From: Mycobacterium gallinarum
Lineage (GTDB): Bacteria > Actinomycetota > Actinomycetes > Mycobacteriales > Mycobacteriaceae
Direction of reading: 5' to 3'
DNA length: 64,000 nt
Assembly: GCF_010726765.1 (NCBI RefSeq)
Contig: NZ_AP022601.1
Span: 1,736,001-1,800,000 of the forward strand
How positions within the stretch are numbered: position 1 is the first letter of the stretch; each line of letters starts with the position of its first letter. Made by a program: the position numbers and the translations under genes. This document shows positions 1-9,408 of this stretch, one piece after another. The notes beneath the pieces are model-generated. The model made no database searches. It worked only from the letters and a program-made list of their open reading frames with translations, and had not been told where the DNA came from.

Positions 1-36
1 GAGCGTCATTGCTCATGGAGGCAGCATAATCAGCGC

Positions 37-1629
37 GTGCCAAACTCTTCGCAAACGCAAGTACTCATCGCCGGCGCCGGTCCTGTCGGACTCACCGCGG
101 CCATCGAGCTGGCGCGCCGCGGTGTCGACTGCCGCATCGTCGATCCGCTTCCGGAACCGGTGCAGTATGCGAAAGCCGTTGGTGTGCAGCCACGTACGCT
201 CGAAGTCTTCGAATCGATGGGCTTGTTGGGACGCATTCTGGACGCGGCCGTCGAGATGCACGGGCAGATCGTATATGTCAACGGCGAGAAGGTCGGCCAG
301 GTCGAGTTCGCGATTCCGTCCGATGTGCCCTTCGGGTTCATCGCGATACCGCAGTACGCCACCGAACGAATTTTGCGCGAGGAACTGGCCCTGCGTGGCG
401 TCGAGGTCGAGCGCGGGGTGCGGGTCGGCGGGTTCGAGCAGGACGGCGACGGCGTCCGCGTCACGCTGACCGGTCACGGGGGCGATCAGACCGTGCAGGC
501 CGGTTTTCTCATCGGCGCCGACGGTGCGCACAGCGTCGTGCGCAAGACCCTTGGGTTGACGTTCGAGGGCGCGGCGTTCGAGGAGCAGTACATGCTCGGC
601 GACGTCGAGGTGGATTGGTCGGCGCCCCGCGGTTACGCGATCCGCGCCATGCATCAGACCGACGGCGTGACCGACGAGCTGCTGGTGTGCATTCCCCTGC
701 CGGGCCGCGGCCGGTACCGCATGTCGATGCTCGTGCCCCCCGAGCTGTCCGCCGCACCGTCGCAGGGCATCGCGCACGGGTTCGAGGGTGAGCGCAAACC
801 CGAGCTGAGCCATGTGCAGGCGGTGCTCGACCGGCTCTCGCCGGAACCGACGACGGCACGAAACATGCGCTGGTCCTCCGTCTTTCGGATCAGTCACCGG
901 ATCGTCGACGCGTACGGGCGGGGCCGGGTGTTCGTCGCGGGCGACGCCGCGCACATCCATCCGCCGACGGGCGCCCAGGGGATGAACACCGGCATCCAGG
1001 ACGCGCACAACCTCGCGTGGAAGCTCGCGCTCGCGGTGTCCGGCCGCGCGGCGCCCGGTCTGCTCGACAGCTACGACGCCGAGCGCCGCCCCGTCGGCGA
1101 AGAGGTTGTGGGCCGGACGGTACGCAGTGCGCGTGAGGGCATCGGCGCCGATTCCACCGACGTCGACTACGTGATCCGTCGCGAGGCCCAGCTGCTGATC
1201 AACTACGCCGACTCCCCCATCGTGGGAACCGACGCCGGTGCCCGGGCGCCCGACGCGACGGGTCTGACCCGTGCCGCGGTCACCGGGCCGCTGCGGCTGT
1301 TCTCACTGTTCGGGCTTGGGCACACGCTGCTGCTGTACGCGGACGGCGGCGCCGGACCCTCCGATGTCGAGCAGTTCGAGCGGGCCGCCGACGCAGCGAC
1401 AGCGATCGCCGGCGGTCATCTCAACGTGTATCTGGTCGCCGCGCCCGGCGCCGACGTCGCAGGCACGGTACTGCCGTTGGTGCGCGATGCGGAGTCGAAT
1501 TTCGCGACGGCGTACTCGGCGACCGGTCATTCCAGCTTCCTTGTCAGGCCAGACGGATACCTCGGATTCGCCGGTGCGCACGAGGATGTCGACGCTCTGA
1601 CGGTGCACCTGCGGAAGACGTTCAACTGA
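37..1629 (+). CDS. FAD-dependent aromatic-type monooxygenase
   Basis: A 530-residue class A flavoprotein monooxygenase of the PHBH fold (family of MhpA, PcpB and rifampicin monooxygenase). The dinucleotide-binding GAGPVG lies at residues 13-18, the second FAD/NADPH motif (GADGAHS) near 160, and the GD motif GDAAHIHPP near 303. The C-terminal ~130 residues fit the thioredoxin-like tail of the larger members. Such enzymes hydroxylate phenolic or polyketide-like substrates with NAD(P)H and O2. The start is GTG. No substrate can be assigned from context; the next genes are transporters on the same strand after an 82-base gap. Confidence 0.85.
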   Translation: MPNSSQTQVLIAGAGPVGLTAAIELARRGVDCRIVDPLPEPVQYAKAVGVQPRTLEVFESMGLLGRILDAAVEMHGQIVYVNGEKVGQVEFAIPSDVPFGFIAIPQYATERILREELALRGVEVERGVRVGGFEQDGDGVRVTLTGHGGDQTVQAGFLIGADGAHSVVRKTLGLTFEGAAFEEQYMLGDVEVDWSAPRGYAIRAMHQTDGVTDELLVCIPLPGRGRYRMSMLVPPELSAAPSQGIAHGFEGERKPELSHVQAVLDRLSPEPTTARNMRWSSVFRISHRIVDAYGRGRVFVAGDAAHIHPPTGAQGMNTGIQDAHNLAWKLALAVSGRAAPGLLDSYDAERRPVGEEVVGRTVRSAREGIGADSTDVDYVIRREAQLLINYADSPIVGTDAGARAPDATGLTRAAVTGPLRLFSLFGLGHTLLLYADGGAGPSDVEQFERAADAATAIAGGHLNVYLVAAPGADVAGTVLPLVRDAESNFATAYSATGHSSFLVRPDGYLGFAGAHEDVDALTVHLRKTFN

Positions 1630-1711
1630 CCGCGGCCCGCGAGGACCGTCGCGCGGTCCGCACTGCGGTAGCTTCGCCGCACGCCGGTTGGTGTGCTGGG
1701 GGTGGCGCCGC

Positions 1712-3622
1712 TTGAACTCACAGTTCGAGTCGTCCATCGACTGGAGCCGCGAACTCGGCAATTCTGCGATCTGGATTGTGCAGACTTTCGTCATCACGGC
1801 GGTGTGCCTCGTCGTGGTCTTGGTTCTCCTCGGCCGTATGACCGAGTGGGGGCGCCAGTTCTGGCGCATCACGTCGGGCTATTTCACCGGCAGGCAGAGC
1901 GCGTCGGTGTGGGCGGTCGTCGGCGTCCTGCTGCTCTCGACGATCGTTTCGGTGCGCATCAACGTGCTCCTCACCTACTACGTCAACGACTTGTTCACCG
2001 CGGTACAGATTGCGTTTCAGGGCGGTACCGACGAGGCGGTGCGGTCTTCGGGCATCGACGGGTTCTGGGCATCCATCGCGGTGTTCGGCATCCTCGCCGG
2101 GTGTTACCTCGTGCGACTGCTCATAGACATGTACGTGACCCAGCGATTCATGATGCGGTGGCGAATCTGGTTGAGCCAACGCTACATCGGCGACTGGCTC
2201 AGCGACTTCGCCTACTTTCGCGCCCAGTTCACCCGTCGGCCCATCGACAACCCCGACCAGCGAATCCAGCAGGACATCGACAGCTTCACCGCGGGCGTCG
2301 GCGGCGACCCGAACAACCCGATCTTCAACTCGGGCAACACCCTGTTGTTCGGCGCGGTGCACGCCGTGGTGTCGGTGCTGTCGTTCGGTGCGATTCTCTG
2401 GCGGCTGTCCGAACCTGTCACCGTCGGCGGCATGGTGCTGCCCAAGGCGCTGTTCTGGATCGTGATCGCCTACGTGTTGGTGGTGACGATCGTCGCCTTC
2501 GTCATCGGCCGTCCGTTGATTCGCTTGAGTTACTTCAACGAACTGCGTAACGCGGGCTTCCGGTATGCGTTGGTGCGGTTACGCGATACCGGTGCCGCCG
2601 TGGGCCTGTATCGCGGTGAGAATGCGGAACGCAAACTGCTCGACGGGCGACTCTCCGACGTCATGCGCAACTACCGCAGCTGGTTGAACCGGATGATGCT
2701 GTTCTTCGGCTTCAACGTGACGATGAGTCAGGCGATCAATCCCCTTCCGTGGATCGTGCAGGCGCAAGCGCTTTTCGCACAACGGATTTCGTTCGGCGAT
2801 GTATGGCAGTCGTCGAACGCGTTCACCGAGATCCACAACTCGCTGTCGTTCTTCCGCAACGCCTACGACCAATTCGCGAGCTATCGTGCGGTCATCATCC
2901 GGCTGGACGGGTTGGCCGAGCAGAACTCGCGAGCGGGGATGTTCACTTCGGTCGACACCGCGGGGTCGATTGACGATTCGTTGGAGATCGACGATGTCGA
3001 TGTCCGCATGCCCAACGGCGACTTACTCGTGCGCGGGCTGGGGCTGCGGCTCGATCCGGGCGATGCGCTGTTGATCAGCGGGCGGTCCGGGGTCGGCAAG
3101 ACGGTCCTGCTGCAGAGCCTGGCCGGCTTGTGGCCCTTCGCCACGGGCAGCGTCCGGTCTCCCGCCGGCCGTGCCGGCGCGATGTTCGTCCCGCAACTGC
3201 CCTACCTGCCGCTCGGCGACCTGCGTGCCATCACGTGCTATCCCCTCGAGAAGGGGCCGGACGACCGGGAGATCCAAGAGGCTCTCGTCAAGGTCGCACT
3301 GTCACACCTCGCGATCCGCCTCAACGAGGCCCAGGACTGGGCAAAGGTGCTTTCCGTGGGCGAGCAGCAACGCCTCGCGTTCGCCCGCATCCTGTTGAAT
3401 CGGCCTGCGGTGGTGTTTCTGGACGAGTCGACCTCGGCGATGGACGAGGGCCTCGAGTTGATGCTCTACGAGTTGCTGCGTGCCGAACTCCCCGACGCCA
3501 TCGTGGTGAGTGTGAGCCACCGCGCCACCGTCGAACGGTTCCACAGCCGGCGACTGGAACTGACGGGCGACGGCGAATGGCGGCTGGACAGACTCCCCAC
3601 CGGCACTGGCGACCACTGGTAA
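1712..3622 (+). CDS. BacA/SbmA-like ABC transporter, permease-ATPase fusion (paralogue 1)
   Basis: About 636 residues with a hydrophobic N-terminal half of several membrane segments (SbmA/BacA-type ABC_membrane_2 domain) fused to an ATPase. Walker A GRSGVGKT is near residue 456, the signature LSVGEQQR near 546, and Walker B VVFLDES follows. M. tuberculosis Rv1819c (BacA) of this family imports cobalamin and other hydrophilic molecules. I chose the TTG at 1712 because a GGGGGTGG stretch lies 6 bases upstream; a TTG at 1688 and GTG at 1691 are also in frame. It is followed 34 bases later by a second full-length homologue. This copy departs more from Rv1819c than the second. Confidence 0.87.
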   Translation: MNSQFESSIDWSRELGNSAIWIVQTFVITAVCLVVVLVLLGRMTEWGRQFWRITSGYFTGRQSASVWAVVGVLLLSTIVSVRINVLLTYYVNDLFTAVQIAFQGGTDEAVRSSGIDGFWASIAVFGILAGCYLVRLLIDMYVTQRFMMRWRIWLSQRYIGDWLSDFAYFRAQFTRRPIDNPDQRIQQDIDSFTAGVGGDPNNPIFNSGNTLLFGAVHAVVSVLSFGAILWRLSEPVTVGGMVLPKALFWIVIAYVLVVTIVAFVIGRPLIRLSYFNELRNAGFRYALVRLRDTGAAVGLYRGENAERKLLDGRLSDVMRNYRSWLNRMMLFFGFNVTMSQAINPLPWIVQAQALFAQRISFGDVWQSSNAFTEIHNSLSFFRNAYDQFASYRAVIIRLDGLAEQNSRAGMFTSVDTAGSIDDSLEIDDVDVRMPNGDLLVRGLGLRLDPGDALLISGRSGVGKTVLLQSLAGLWPFATGSVRSPAGRAGAMFVPQLPYLPLGDLRAITCYPLEKGPDDREIQEALVKVALSHLAIRLNEAQDWAKVLSVGEQQRLAFARILLNRPAVVFLDESTSAMDEGLELMLYELLRAELPDAIVVSVSHRATVERFHSRRLELTGDGEWRLDRLPTGTGDHW

Positions 3623-3656
3623 CGCCGGTAACAGGCTGGCGAGGTACCTTGCCACA

Positions 3657-5585
3657 GTGGAAGAGGGAATGTTCGTCCCCACGCTGGACTGGGGCCAAGA
3701 GCTCCTGACGTCGCTGCAGTGGATCGGCCAGGCGTGGTTGATCGCCGCGGTGGCGACGCTGTTGATCTGTGTCCTGATCGCGAAGTACACGGTGTGGGGC
3801 AGGCAGTTCTGGCGTATCACCGGCGACTACTTCAAAGGACCGGACAGCGTCAAGGTGTGGCTGTGGCTGGCGGTGATCCTGCTGTCGGTGATCTTTGGCG
3901 TCCGGCTCACGGTGTTGTTCAGCTTCCAGGGCAACGACATGATGACCAGCTTCCAGGTCGTGGCGGCCGGCGTTGCCGCGGGCGACGACGCAGTAAAGAA
4001 CTCTGGACGCGACGGCTTCTACCTGTCGATGATCGTGTTCTCGGCGCTGGCCTTCCTGCACGTCGCACGCATCATGTTCGACCTCTTCATCACCCAGCGG
4101 TTCATGCTCGCCTGGCGCGCGTGGCTAACCGACCGGCTGACGGGCGACTGGCTCGACGGCAAGGCGTACTACCGCGGCCGCTTCATCGACGACACGATCG
4201 ACAACCCCGATCAGCGGATCCAGTACGACATCGACATCTTCACCGCGGGCGTCGGCGGCCTTCCGAACACCCCGGCGAACACCTCCACCTCCACGCTGCT
4301 GTTCGGCTCGGTCAATGCGATCGCCTCGATGATTTCGTTCACCGCGATTCTTTGGAACCTGTCGGGAACGCTCACGCTCCCCTTCGTGAACTATGAGCTG
4401 CCCAAGGCGATGTTCTGGATCCTGATCGCCTACGTGCTCTTCGCATCGGTCATTGCGTTCTGGGTGGGCCGGCCGATCATCTGGCTGTCGTTCAGGAACG
4501 AGAAGTTCAACGCGGCGTTTCGCTATGCGCTGGTGCGGCTGCGCGACGCGTCGGAGGCCGTGGCGTTCTATCGCGGCGAGCTTGCCGAGCGCACCGGATT
4601 GCGAAAGCTCTTCGCGCCGATCGTCGCCAACTACAAGCGGTGGATCAACAGGATGATGGCCTTCTACGGCTGGAACCTGTCGATGAGCCAGATCATCGTC
4701 GTGCCGCCCTATCTGTTTCAGTTCCCGAGGTTCTTCGACGGCGAGATCACCCTTGGCGCGATGAGTCAGTCGGCTTCGGCGTTCGGCAATATCGAATCGG
4801 GGCTCTCCTTCTTCCGCAACGCATACGACGCGTTCGCGGGCTACCGCGCGTCGATCATCCGCCTCGACGGGTTGCTCACCGCGAACGAAGAGGGCAGGGC
4901 GCTCCCCGAGATCACCACCACGCCGTGCAGGGACGGCACCGTGGAACTCAAGGACATAGAAGTACGAACCCCCGACGGTAAGCAGCTCGTCAAACCACTC
5001 GACTTGCGCCTCGAGGTAGGCGACACCTTGGCGGTCAAGGGCGAATCCGGCTCCGGCAAGACGACCCTGTTGCGCAGCCTTGCCGAGTTGTGGCCGTTCA
5101 CCACCGGCACATTGACGCGGCCGTGTGGGCCCAACGAGACCATGTTCCTGTCCCAGATGCCGTACGTTCCTCTCGGCAATCTGCGCGCGGTCGTCAGCTA
5201 TCCGACCGAGGAAGGCGACATCGACGACAGGACTCTGAAGCGCACGCTGGAACAGGTGGCACTGCCGCACCTGGTCGATCGACTCGACGAAGTCGAGGAC
5301 TGGGCCAAGGTGCTCTCCCCCGGCGAACAGCAGCGCATCGCGTTCGCCCGCATTCTGTTGACCAAGCCGTTGGCCGTGTTCCTCGACGAGTCGACCTCGG
5401 CACTCGACGAAGGTCTGGAGTACCTGCTGTACACCCTCATTCGCAGCGAGCTGCCCGACACCATTCTGGTGAGCGTCAGCCACCGTAAGGCGCTCGAGCA
5501 GCATCACACCCATGAACTCGAGCTGCTCGGCGAGGGTGAGTGGCGGTTCGGCCGGGTCGGCGGCGAGGAACCCGCGCCGGTCTAG
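3657..5585 (+). CDS. bacA: BacA-like ABC transporter, permease-ATPase fusion (paralogue 2, Rv1819c-like)
   Basis: A 642-residue fusion of a multi-pass membrane domain (including the family stretch around [10 protein letters not shown]) and an ABC ATPase with GESGSGKT near residue 461, LSPGEQQR near 552 and [13 protein letters not shown]. Recalled Rv1819c sequence matches this copy more closely than the upstream paralogue, so the bacA symbol is placed here. In M. tuberculosis this protein is a multi-solute importer (vitamin B12, hydrophilic peptides such as bleomycin). Start is GTG 3657; ATG 3669 is an alternative. Its stop overlaps by 4 bases the convergent flavoprotein gene, the Rv1817-Rv1819c order of M. 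tuberculosis without the PE_PGRS gene. Confidence 0.88.
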   Translation: MEEGMFVPTLDWGQELLTSLQWIGQAWLIAAVATLLICVLIAKYTVWGRQFWRITGDYFKGPDSVKVWLWLAVILLSVIFGVRLTVLFSFQGNDMMTSFQVVAAGVAAGDDAVKNSGRDGFYLSMIVFSALAFLHVARIMFDLFITQRFMLAWRAWLTDRLTGDWLDGKAYYRGRFIDDTIDNPDQRIQYDIDIFTAGVGGLPNTPANTSTSTLLFGSVNAIASMISFTAILWNLSGTLTLPFVNYELPKAMFWILIAYVLFASVIAFWVGRPIIWLSFRNEKFNAAFRYALVRLRDASEAVAFYRGELAERTGLRKLFAPIVANYKRWINRMMAFYGWNLSMSQIIVVPPYLFQFPRFFDGEITLGAMSQSASAFGNIESGLSFFRNAYDAFAGYRASIIRLDGLLTANEEGRALPEITTTPCRDGTVELKDIEVRTPDGKQLVKPLDLRLEVGDTLAVKGESGSGKTTLLRSLAELWPFTTGTLTRPCGPNETMFLSQMPYVPLGNLRAVVSYPTEEGDIDDRTLKRTLEQVALPHLVDRLDEVEDWAKVLSPGEQQRIAFARILLTKPLAVFLDESTSALDEGLEYLLYTLIRSELPDTILVSVSHRKALEQHHTHELELLGEGEWRFGRVGGEEPAPV

Positions 5586-7069
5586 GTGCAGGCCTGAGCG
5601 GCGTGCGTACCCGCACGGCGGCCGAAGAACGACCCTTCGCCGAGCTGGGTGCCGCTGGCATAGCCCTTGCCGTCCTGCGCGATGTTCGACGCGCAGGCGC
5701 CCGCGGCATAGAGGCCTTCGATGACGCTGCCATCGGAGCGCAACACCTGTCCGTCGATCGACACGTCGAGACCGCCCATGGTGAATCCCGAGTACATCGC
5801 TACGCCCAGTGACAGATCGAACGCAGCCCACGGGCCGTTGTCCTGTGCCGCAACGTATTCCGGCTGTTTGTGAAAGTCCGGGTCTTCGCCGCGCGCGGCG
5901 TTGTCGTTGTAACGGTCGAGGGTGGCGGCGAGCTTGCCCGCCGGAATGCCAAGCGCCTCCTCCATTTCCGCGACCGTCTCGAATCCGTCGATGAACTTGA
6001 TCAGCGGCATCTTGGGCATCTGCATGTGCGCTTCGTCGACGATGAGGTATGCCTGCTGGTCGGGTTGTTCCAGGACGTACGCCGATGTGCGTGAGTGGTA
6101 GGAATCCTCGGTGACGAACCGCTCGCCCCGGTTGTTGACGATGACACCGGTCAGCAGAATCTCCGGCGGGTACGCGGCGGCGGTGATGAACAGCCCGTCG
6201 AGGTTCTCCGCCACGCCACCGGCCGATACGCCGAGGGCGATGCCGACTCCGTCGTCGTAGGGGTTGCCCAGGATGTAGGGCTCTACCTCGCCGTGGTGTT
6301 TGGTTTTCCGTTTCTGACCGAGCGCTGGAGTGTGCTCGGCGACCATTTCGGCGTTCATCGCGAAGCCGCCGGCGGCGATGACGACGGCCTTGGCTTTGAT
6401 CGCCCCGGTTTCGCCGAAGTGCTTCCAGCGGACCCCGACGACGCGGCCGTCGTCGACCACCAGATTGGTCACGCCGGTCTCATAGCGGATCTGCACGCCC
6501 TGATCGGTCGCACGTTTCACCAGCAGGTCGATGACCATGGCAGCGCCGCCCAACTCTCCCGGAACCGGAACCGAATGTCCGCGCGGCGCCGGTTTGGCCT
6601 GCTCACAGTACGGCCATACCTTCTCGTTACCGGTGTAGGACAACCCCTCGGTGCCGGGCGGCACCACCACCTTGCCCTTCCAGAAGCTGCGTTCGAACTG
6701 AAACCCAAGCGCCTCAAGCCAATCGAAGTGTTCGACGCTTTCGTCGCAGTAGAGGCGAATCTTGTCGAGATCCGGGTCCGCCGAGACGGCCACGAGATAC
6801 TTGTACATCTCATCGGCGCTGTCGTCGTGTCCGGTGGCCTGCTGCACCGCTGTGCCGCCGCCCAGATAGAAGTGGCCACCGGCCATCGCACTGGTGCCGC
6901 CTGCCGCGGCCGCCTTCTCCAGCACCAGAACGTCGGCTCCCGCCGCCGCGGCGCTCACGGCTGCGCAGCCGCCGGCCATGCCGAAGCCGATGACCAGGAC
7001 ATCGACCTCGTCAGACCATGACTGAACATCGGCCGCGTCGACGGTGTCCGGAATGTCGAGAGCGCTCAC
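5582..7069 (-). CDS. KstD/fumarate-reductase-like FAD-binding dehydrogenase (Rv1817-like)
   Basis: A 495-residue FAD_binding_2 flavoprotein. The FAD-binding GFGMAG is at residues 28-33, followed by [15 protein letters not shown], and the IVNNRGERF stretch typical of 3-ketosteroid delta1-dehydrogenases and fumarate reductases appears in the second half. Length and position match M. tuberculosis Rv1817 (possible flavoprotein). It overlaps the upstream VOC gene by 4 bases (ATGA), so both are one operon. A perfect KstR-type operator precedes that operon at 7597-7612, which suggests a role in steroid catabolism. The substrate is unproven; it could be another alpha,beta-dehydrogenase of cyclic ketones. 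Confidence 0.82.
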   Translation of the reverse strand: MSALDIPDTVDAADVQSWSDEVDVLVIGFGMAGGCAAVSAAAAGADVLVLEKAAAAGGTSAMAGGHFYLGGGTAVQQATGHDDSADEMYKYLVAVSADPDLDKIRLYCDESVEHFDWLEALGFQFERSFWKGKVVVPPGTEGLSYTGNEKVWPYCEQAKPAPRGHSVPVPGELGGAAMVIDLLVKRATDQGVQIRYETGVTNLVVDDGRVVGVRWKHFGETGAIKAKAVVIAAGGFAMNAEMVAEHTPALGQKRKTKHHGEVEPYILGNPYDDGVGIALGVSAGGVAENLDGLFITAAAYPPEILLTGVIVNNRGERFVTEDSYHSRTSAYVLEQPDQQAYLIVDEAHMQMPKMPLIKFIDGFETVAEMEEALGIPAGKLAATLDRYNDNAARGEDPDFHKQPEYVAAQDNGPWAAFDLSLGVAMYSGFTMGGLDVSIDGQVLRSDGSVIEGLYAAGACASNIAQDGKGYASGTQLGEGSFFGRRAGTHAAQACT

Positions 7070-7563
7070 TGTTGCTCCTGTTTCACATAGTCGAAAAATG
7101 ACTTGATCTCGTCGGGGATGACGGCGATCTCGATGTAGGGGGCGCCGGCCTCGACGGCCGACAGGTAGGCGAACCGCATCCCGCCGGGCATGATCCCCTG
7201 CTGCACGACGGGGGTCCCGTTGGCTTCTGCGTCGCGCAGTGCAGCGTCGAACGCCGCGGAGTCGGGTGCCTCGACACAGATGTGGTGCAGACCGGGTCCG
7301 CAGGTGTCGAGGAACTCGGAGTACACGCTCGGGCCGCCGCCGATCGGTGCGATCAGCTCGAGCTGGGTGTCACCGGCGTAACTGAACGCGATGTCGGCGG
7401 TGAAGTCGGCGGGCGCGCCGCGGAAGGTGCACGTGTCGGGCGCGAAGTGGACGTCGGGTATGCGCACCCACTTCTTGGCGCCCAACATCGTGGTCAGCGC
7501 CTTTTCGGTGACATCGAGGTCCCGCGTCACCCACGCAATCTGGACAGGTGTCTGGGCATGCAT
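7066..7563 (-). CDS. VOC (glyoxalase/bleomycin-resistance fold) protein
   Basis: A 165-residue protein of the vicinal oxygen chelate fold. The N-terminal IAWVTRDLD stretch and the later GPGLHHICVEAPD are typical of the two beta-alpha-beta-beta-beta modules and carry the metal-ligand histidine. Family members act as glyoxalases, epimerases (methylmalonyl-CoA type), dioxygenases or binding proteins. It is the first gene of a two-gene operon with the KstD-like flavoprotein. The ATG at 7563 lies 34 bases downstream of a KstR-type palindrome, so induction by steroids is likely if the genome encodes KstR. Its exact reaction is unknown. Confidence 0.8.
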   Translation of the reverse strand: MHAQTPVQIAWVTRDLDVTEKALTTMLGAKKWVRIPDVHFAPDTCTFRGAPADFTADIAFSYAGDTQLELIAPIGGGPSVYSEFLDTCGPGLHHICVEAPDSAAFDAALRDAEANGTPVVQQGIMPGGMRFAYLSAVEAGAPYIEIAVIPDEIKSFFDYVKQEQQ

Positions 7564-7596
7564 CGGGTCGAGGATATCCCCGGCCGCCCCGGATGG

Positions 7597-7612
7597 CTAG
7601 AACGTGTTCTAG
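7597..7612 (-). promoter_or_regulatory. KstR-type operator
   Basis: The sequence CTAGAACGTGTTCTAG is a perfect inverted repeat (7-base arms, 2-base centre) and fits the KstR consensus TnnAACnnGTTnnA. It lies 34-49 bases upstream of the VOC start and overlaps the stop codon of the AHSA1 gene. KstR is the TetR repressor of the mycobacterial cholesterol regulon. KstR binding here is inferred from motif match only. Confidence 0.75.
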
Positions 7613-8247
7613 TTTTCCTCGCCGAGGTACGCCGCCAGGCATCGCTGTGCCATCTCGCGCGCTGTCGACGGGTCGGTTCCAAACGCGATGTTCGCGTCAC
7701 ACCACCTCTCGCCGGACAGGGTGAGGAACCGCCGACCGTCGTCGGTGACGATCCACTGCTCACCGAAGGACGGATCGATGGCCGCCCCGGTCGCCACGTG
7801 GATCGCGAGCCCGAGCACCATCGAATCCCAACCCATCCCGACCGCGCCGGGCCCGAACTGGTCCCAGTGGTCGTCGACGTGGGCGATGTGCTCGATCACC
7901 AGGCGCGAGCGGTCCGGGCCGTCGGCGCTGACGGTGACATCGATCCAGCTGACACCTCCGCCGAATTCCCAAGTCGCGGTGAAGTTTTTGGGCGGATCGC
8001 AGGTCAGGACGGTACCGCCCGCCTGACCCTCCAACTGGTAGGAACCGCCGACCGTCAGGTCGCCGGAAATGGGCATCAACCACCGGGGAATGCGCTCGAT
8101 GTTGGTGACGGCGTCCCAGAGGTCGTTCTGATCGGTGTCGTAGGACTGGCTGATGGTGACGACGTGCGCTTCCTTGGCATCGATGATGCGCGATCCCAGC
8201 TTGCGCTCGACGGCGTTGATTTGATGCTCGATATCGACGTCAGTCAT
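7609..8247 (-). CDS. SRPBCC/AHSA1 family protein
   Basis: A 212-residue START-like (SRPBCC, activator of Hsp90 ATPase type) protein. The pattern YDTDQNDLWDAVTNIERIPRWLMPISGDL is the usual N-terminal strand and helices, with GGSYQLEGQAGG following. These proteins form a hydrophobic cavity and commonly follow an ArsR regulator gene, as here: the ATG at 8247 overlaps the end of the ArsR gene by 8 bases. An in-frame open stretch continues further upstream but is the shadow of the ArsR gene. The ligand is unknown. Confidence 0.82.
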   Translation of the reverse strand: MTDVDIEHQINAVERKLGSRIIDAKEAHVVTISQSYDTDQNDLWDAVTNIERIPRWLMPISGDLTVGGSYQLEGQAGGTVLTCDPPKNFTATWEFGGGVSWIDVTVSADGPDRSRLVIEHIAHVDDHWDQFGPGAVGMGWDSMVLGLAIHVATGAAIDPSFGEQWIVTDDGRRFLTLSGERWCDANIAFGTDPSTAREMAQRCLAAYLGEEN

Positions 8248-8587
8248 GTTGCCTTCCTTGGCTTCTGCGTTGTCGTTTTCCGCGCGCGATCTCGGTCGCC
8301 AGGGCGTCGAGTCGCGGCGCCCAGAACCGGCGGAAGCCGTCAAGCCACTCATCGACGTCGCGTAGCGCCGCGCCGTTGACGGCGTACAGCCTGCGCTGCC
8401 CGTCCGGCCGTACCGAGGTGAATCCGTTCTCGCGCAACACCTTGAGGTGCTGCGACACCGCCGGCTGGCTGATCGCGAACTCTTCCTGAATCTGCGCACC
8501 GATGGTCCCCGCCGACTGCTCGCCCTCGGCGAGTAATTCGAGAATGCGCCGACGCACCGGGTCACCAAGGACGTCGAACGCGTGCAC
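8240..8587 (-). CDS. ArsR-family transcriptional regulator
   Basis: A 115-residue winged-helix repressor. It starts with FDVLGDPVRRRILELL, then has a recognition helix around ISQPAVSQHLKVLRENGF and a wing RPDGQRRLYAV. No metal-binding cysteine pair is seen, so it belongs to the non-metal ArsR group that is co-transcribed with AHSA1 genes. GTG start. A perfect 12-bp palindrome at 8608-8619, just upstream of the start, is a likely autoregulatory operator. The downstream AHSA1 gene overlaps by 8 bases. Confidence 0.88.
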   Translation of the reverse strand: MHAFDVLGDPVRRRILELLAEGEQSAGTIGAQIQEEFAISQPAVSQHLKVLRENGFTSVRPDGQRRLYAVNGAALRDVDEWLDGFRRFWAPRLDALATEIARGKRQRRSQGRQHD

Positions 8588-8607
8588 GGTCCTAGATTAA
8601 AGTAGAC

Positions 8608-8619
8608 ACTTATATAAGT
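8608..8619. promoter_or_regulatory. Candidate ArsR operator palindrome
   Basis: ACTTATATAAGT is a perfect palindrome in an AT-rich island within the 42-base gap between the end of the TetR gene and the GTG of the ArsR gene. It sits 21 bases before the start, where an autorepressor would block transcription. This is inference from symmetry and position. Confidence 0.5.
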
Positions 8620-8629
8620 CAATACTGAA

Positions 8630-9307
8630 TTATCGGGTGAGCATCTCGATCAGCAGGTTGACCTGGAGGTCGAAGGCATCCCCCGGGTCGGTGAGCGTGT
8701 CCGCCCCGTACTGGCCGAACACCTCCAGGCTGATCGCCCCGATCAGCCCCGCCCACAGCAGGAAACACTTGGCGACCGCGGAGTCGTCGCCGGAGAAATC
8801 GAACTCCTCGCGCACCCGGTCGAAATCCGACGACAACCGCTGCCCCACAGCGACGTCGGAGGTCGAGATGTCGTCTGCCGCGATGCCCGCGGCGACGGCG
8901 CCGAACAGCGCGCCGACGACTCGCGTGCCCGGGCCGACGGTTCGTTCCGCCGGAGCGCGATACCCCGGCACCGGACTGCCGTACAGCAGCGCCCAACTCG
9001 CCGGGTGATCGACGGCCCACTGCCGGGCGGCCTGCGCCATGACGAGAAGCCGATCGCGCCACGAAGTCTCGCAAGCACCTGCGTCGTCCACCGCGTCCGC
9101 CAGCTCCGAATAGGCGTCGACGAGCAGCAGCGTCAGCAGCTCGTCGCGGCTGGCCACGTACCGGTAGACCGCCGACGACACCACGCCGAGATCGCGCGCG
9201 ATGGCGCGCAGCGACAACCCGGCCGCACCTTCGGTGACCAGGTGACGACGGCCGAGCTCGATGATCTGGCGTTCGATGCGGTCGCGCGCGTCCTGCCGCT
9301 TGCCCAT
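8630..9307 (-). CDS. TetR-family regulator (Rv1816-like)
   Basis: A 225-residue TetR regulator. Its N-terminal helix-turn-helix includes LSLRAIARDLGVVSSAVYRYVASRDELL (about residues 27-54), and the rest is a helical ligand-binding domain with a TetR_C-type tail. Neighbouring Rv1815- and Rv1817-like genes support orthology with M. tuberculosis Rv1816. I chose the ATG at 9307 because family similarity starts at KRQDARDRI. It is divergent from a deazaflavin-type oxidoreductase gene. Two near-identical imperfect palindromes lie in the 101-base intergenic region and probably bind this protein. Confidence 0.87.
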   Translation of the reverse strand: MGKRQDARDRIERQIIELGRRHLVTEGAAGLSLRAIARDLGVVSSAVYRYVASRDELLTLLLVDAYSELADAVDDAGACETSWRDRLLVMAQAARQWAVDHPASWALLYGSPVPGYRAPAERTVGPGTRVVGALFGAVAAGIAADDISTSDVAVGQRLSSDFDRVREEFDFSGDDSAVAKCFLLWAGLIGAISLEVFGQYGADTLTDPGDAFDLQVNLLIEMLTR

Positions 9308-9328
9308 GCCGCCAGTGTCACACAAAAC

Positions 9329-9344
9329 GAGATCACTGCTCTTG
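9329..9344. promoter_or_regulatory. TetR operator-like site 1
   Basis: GAGATCACTGCTCTTG, an imperfect inverted repeat (GAG/CTC arms), matches the second site at 13 of 16 positions. It sits 22 bases upstream of the TetR start codon, consistent with autorepression. Inferred from repetition and symmetry. Confidence 0.55.
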
Positions 9345-9375
9345 ATTTTCACACCGCAGCGTGCCACCCTCGAAA

Positions 9376-9391
9376 GAGAGCACCGCTCTCG
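9376..9391. promoter_or_regulatory. TetR operator-like site 2
   Basis: GAGAGCACCGCTCTCG contains a perfect inverted repeat GAGAGC-ACC-GCTCTC. It lies 17 bases upstream of the ATG of the divergent oxidoreductase gene, close to its ribosome binding site. It is 47 bases (start to start) from the related site 1. Confidence 0.6.
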
Positions 9392-9408
9392 ATACGAAGG
9401 AGAATGCG

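Noticed and set aside
4125..5831. Long leftward open frame opposite the second BacA-like gene
   Set aside because: It is antisense to a gene with intact ABC motifs, its translation is Arg/Glu/His-rich without family features, and such frames are common in GC-rich DNA.
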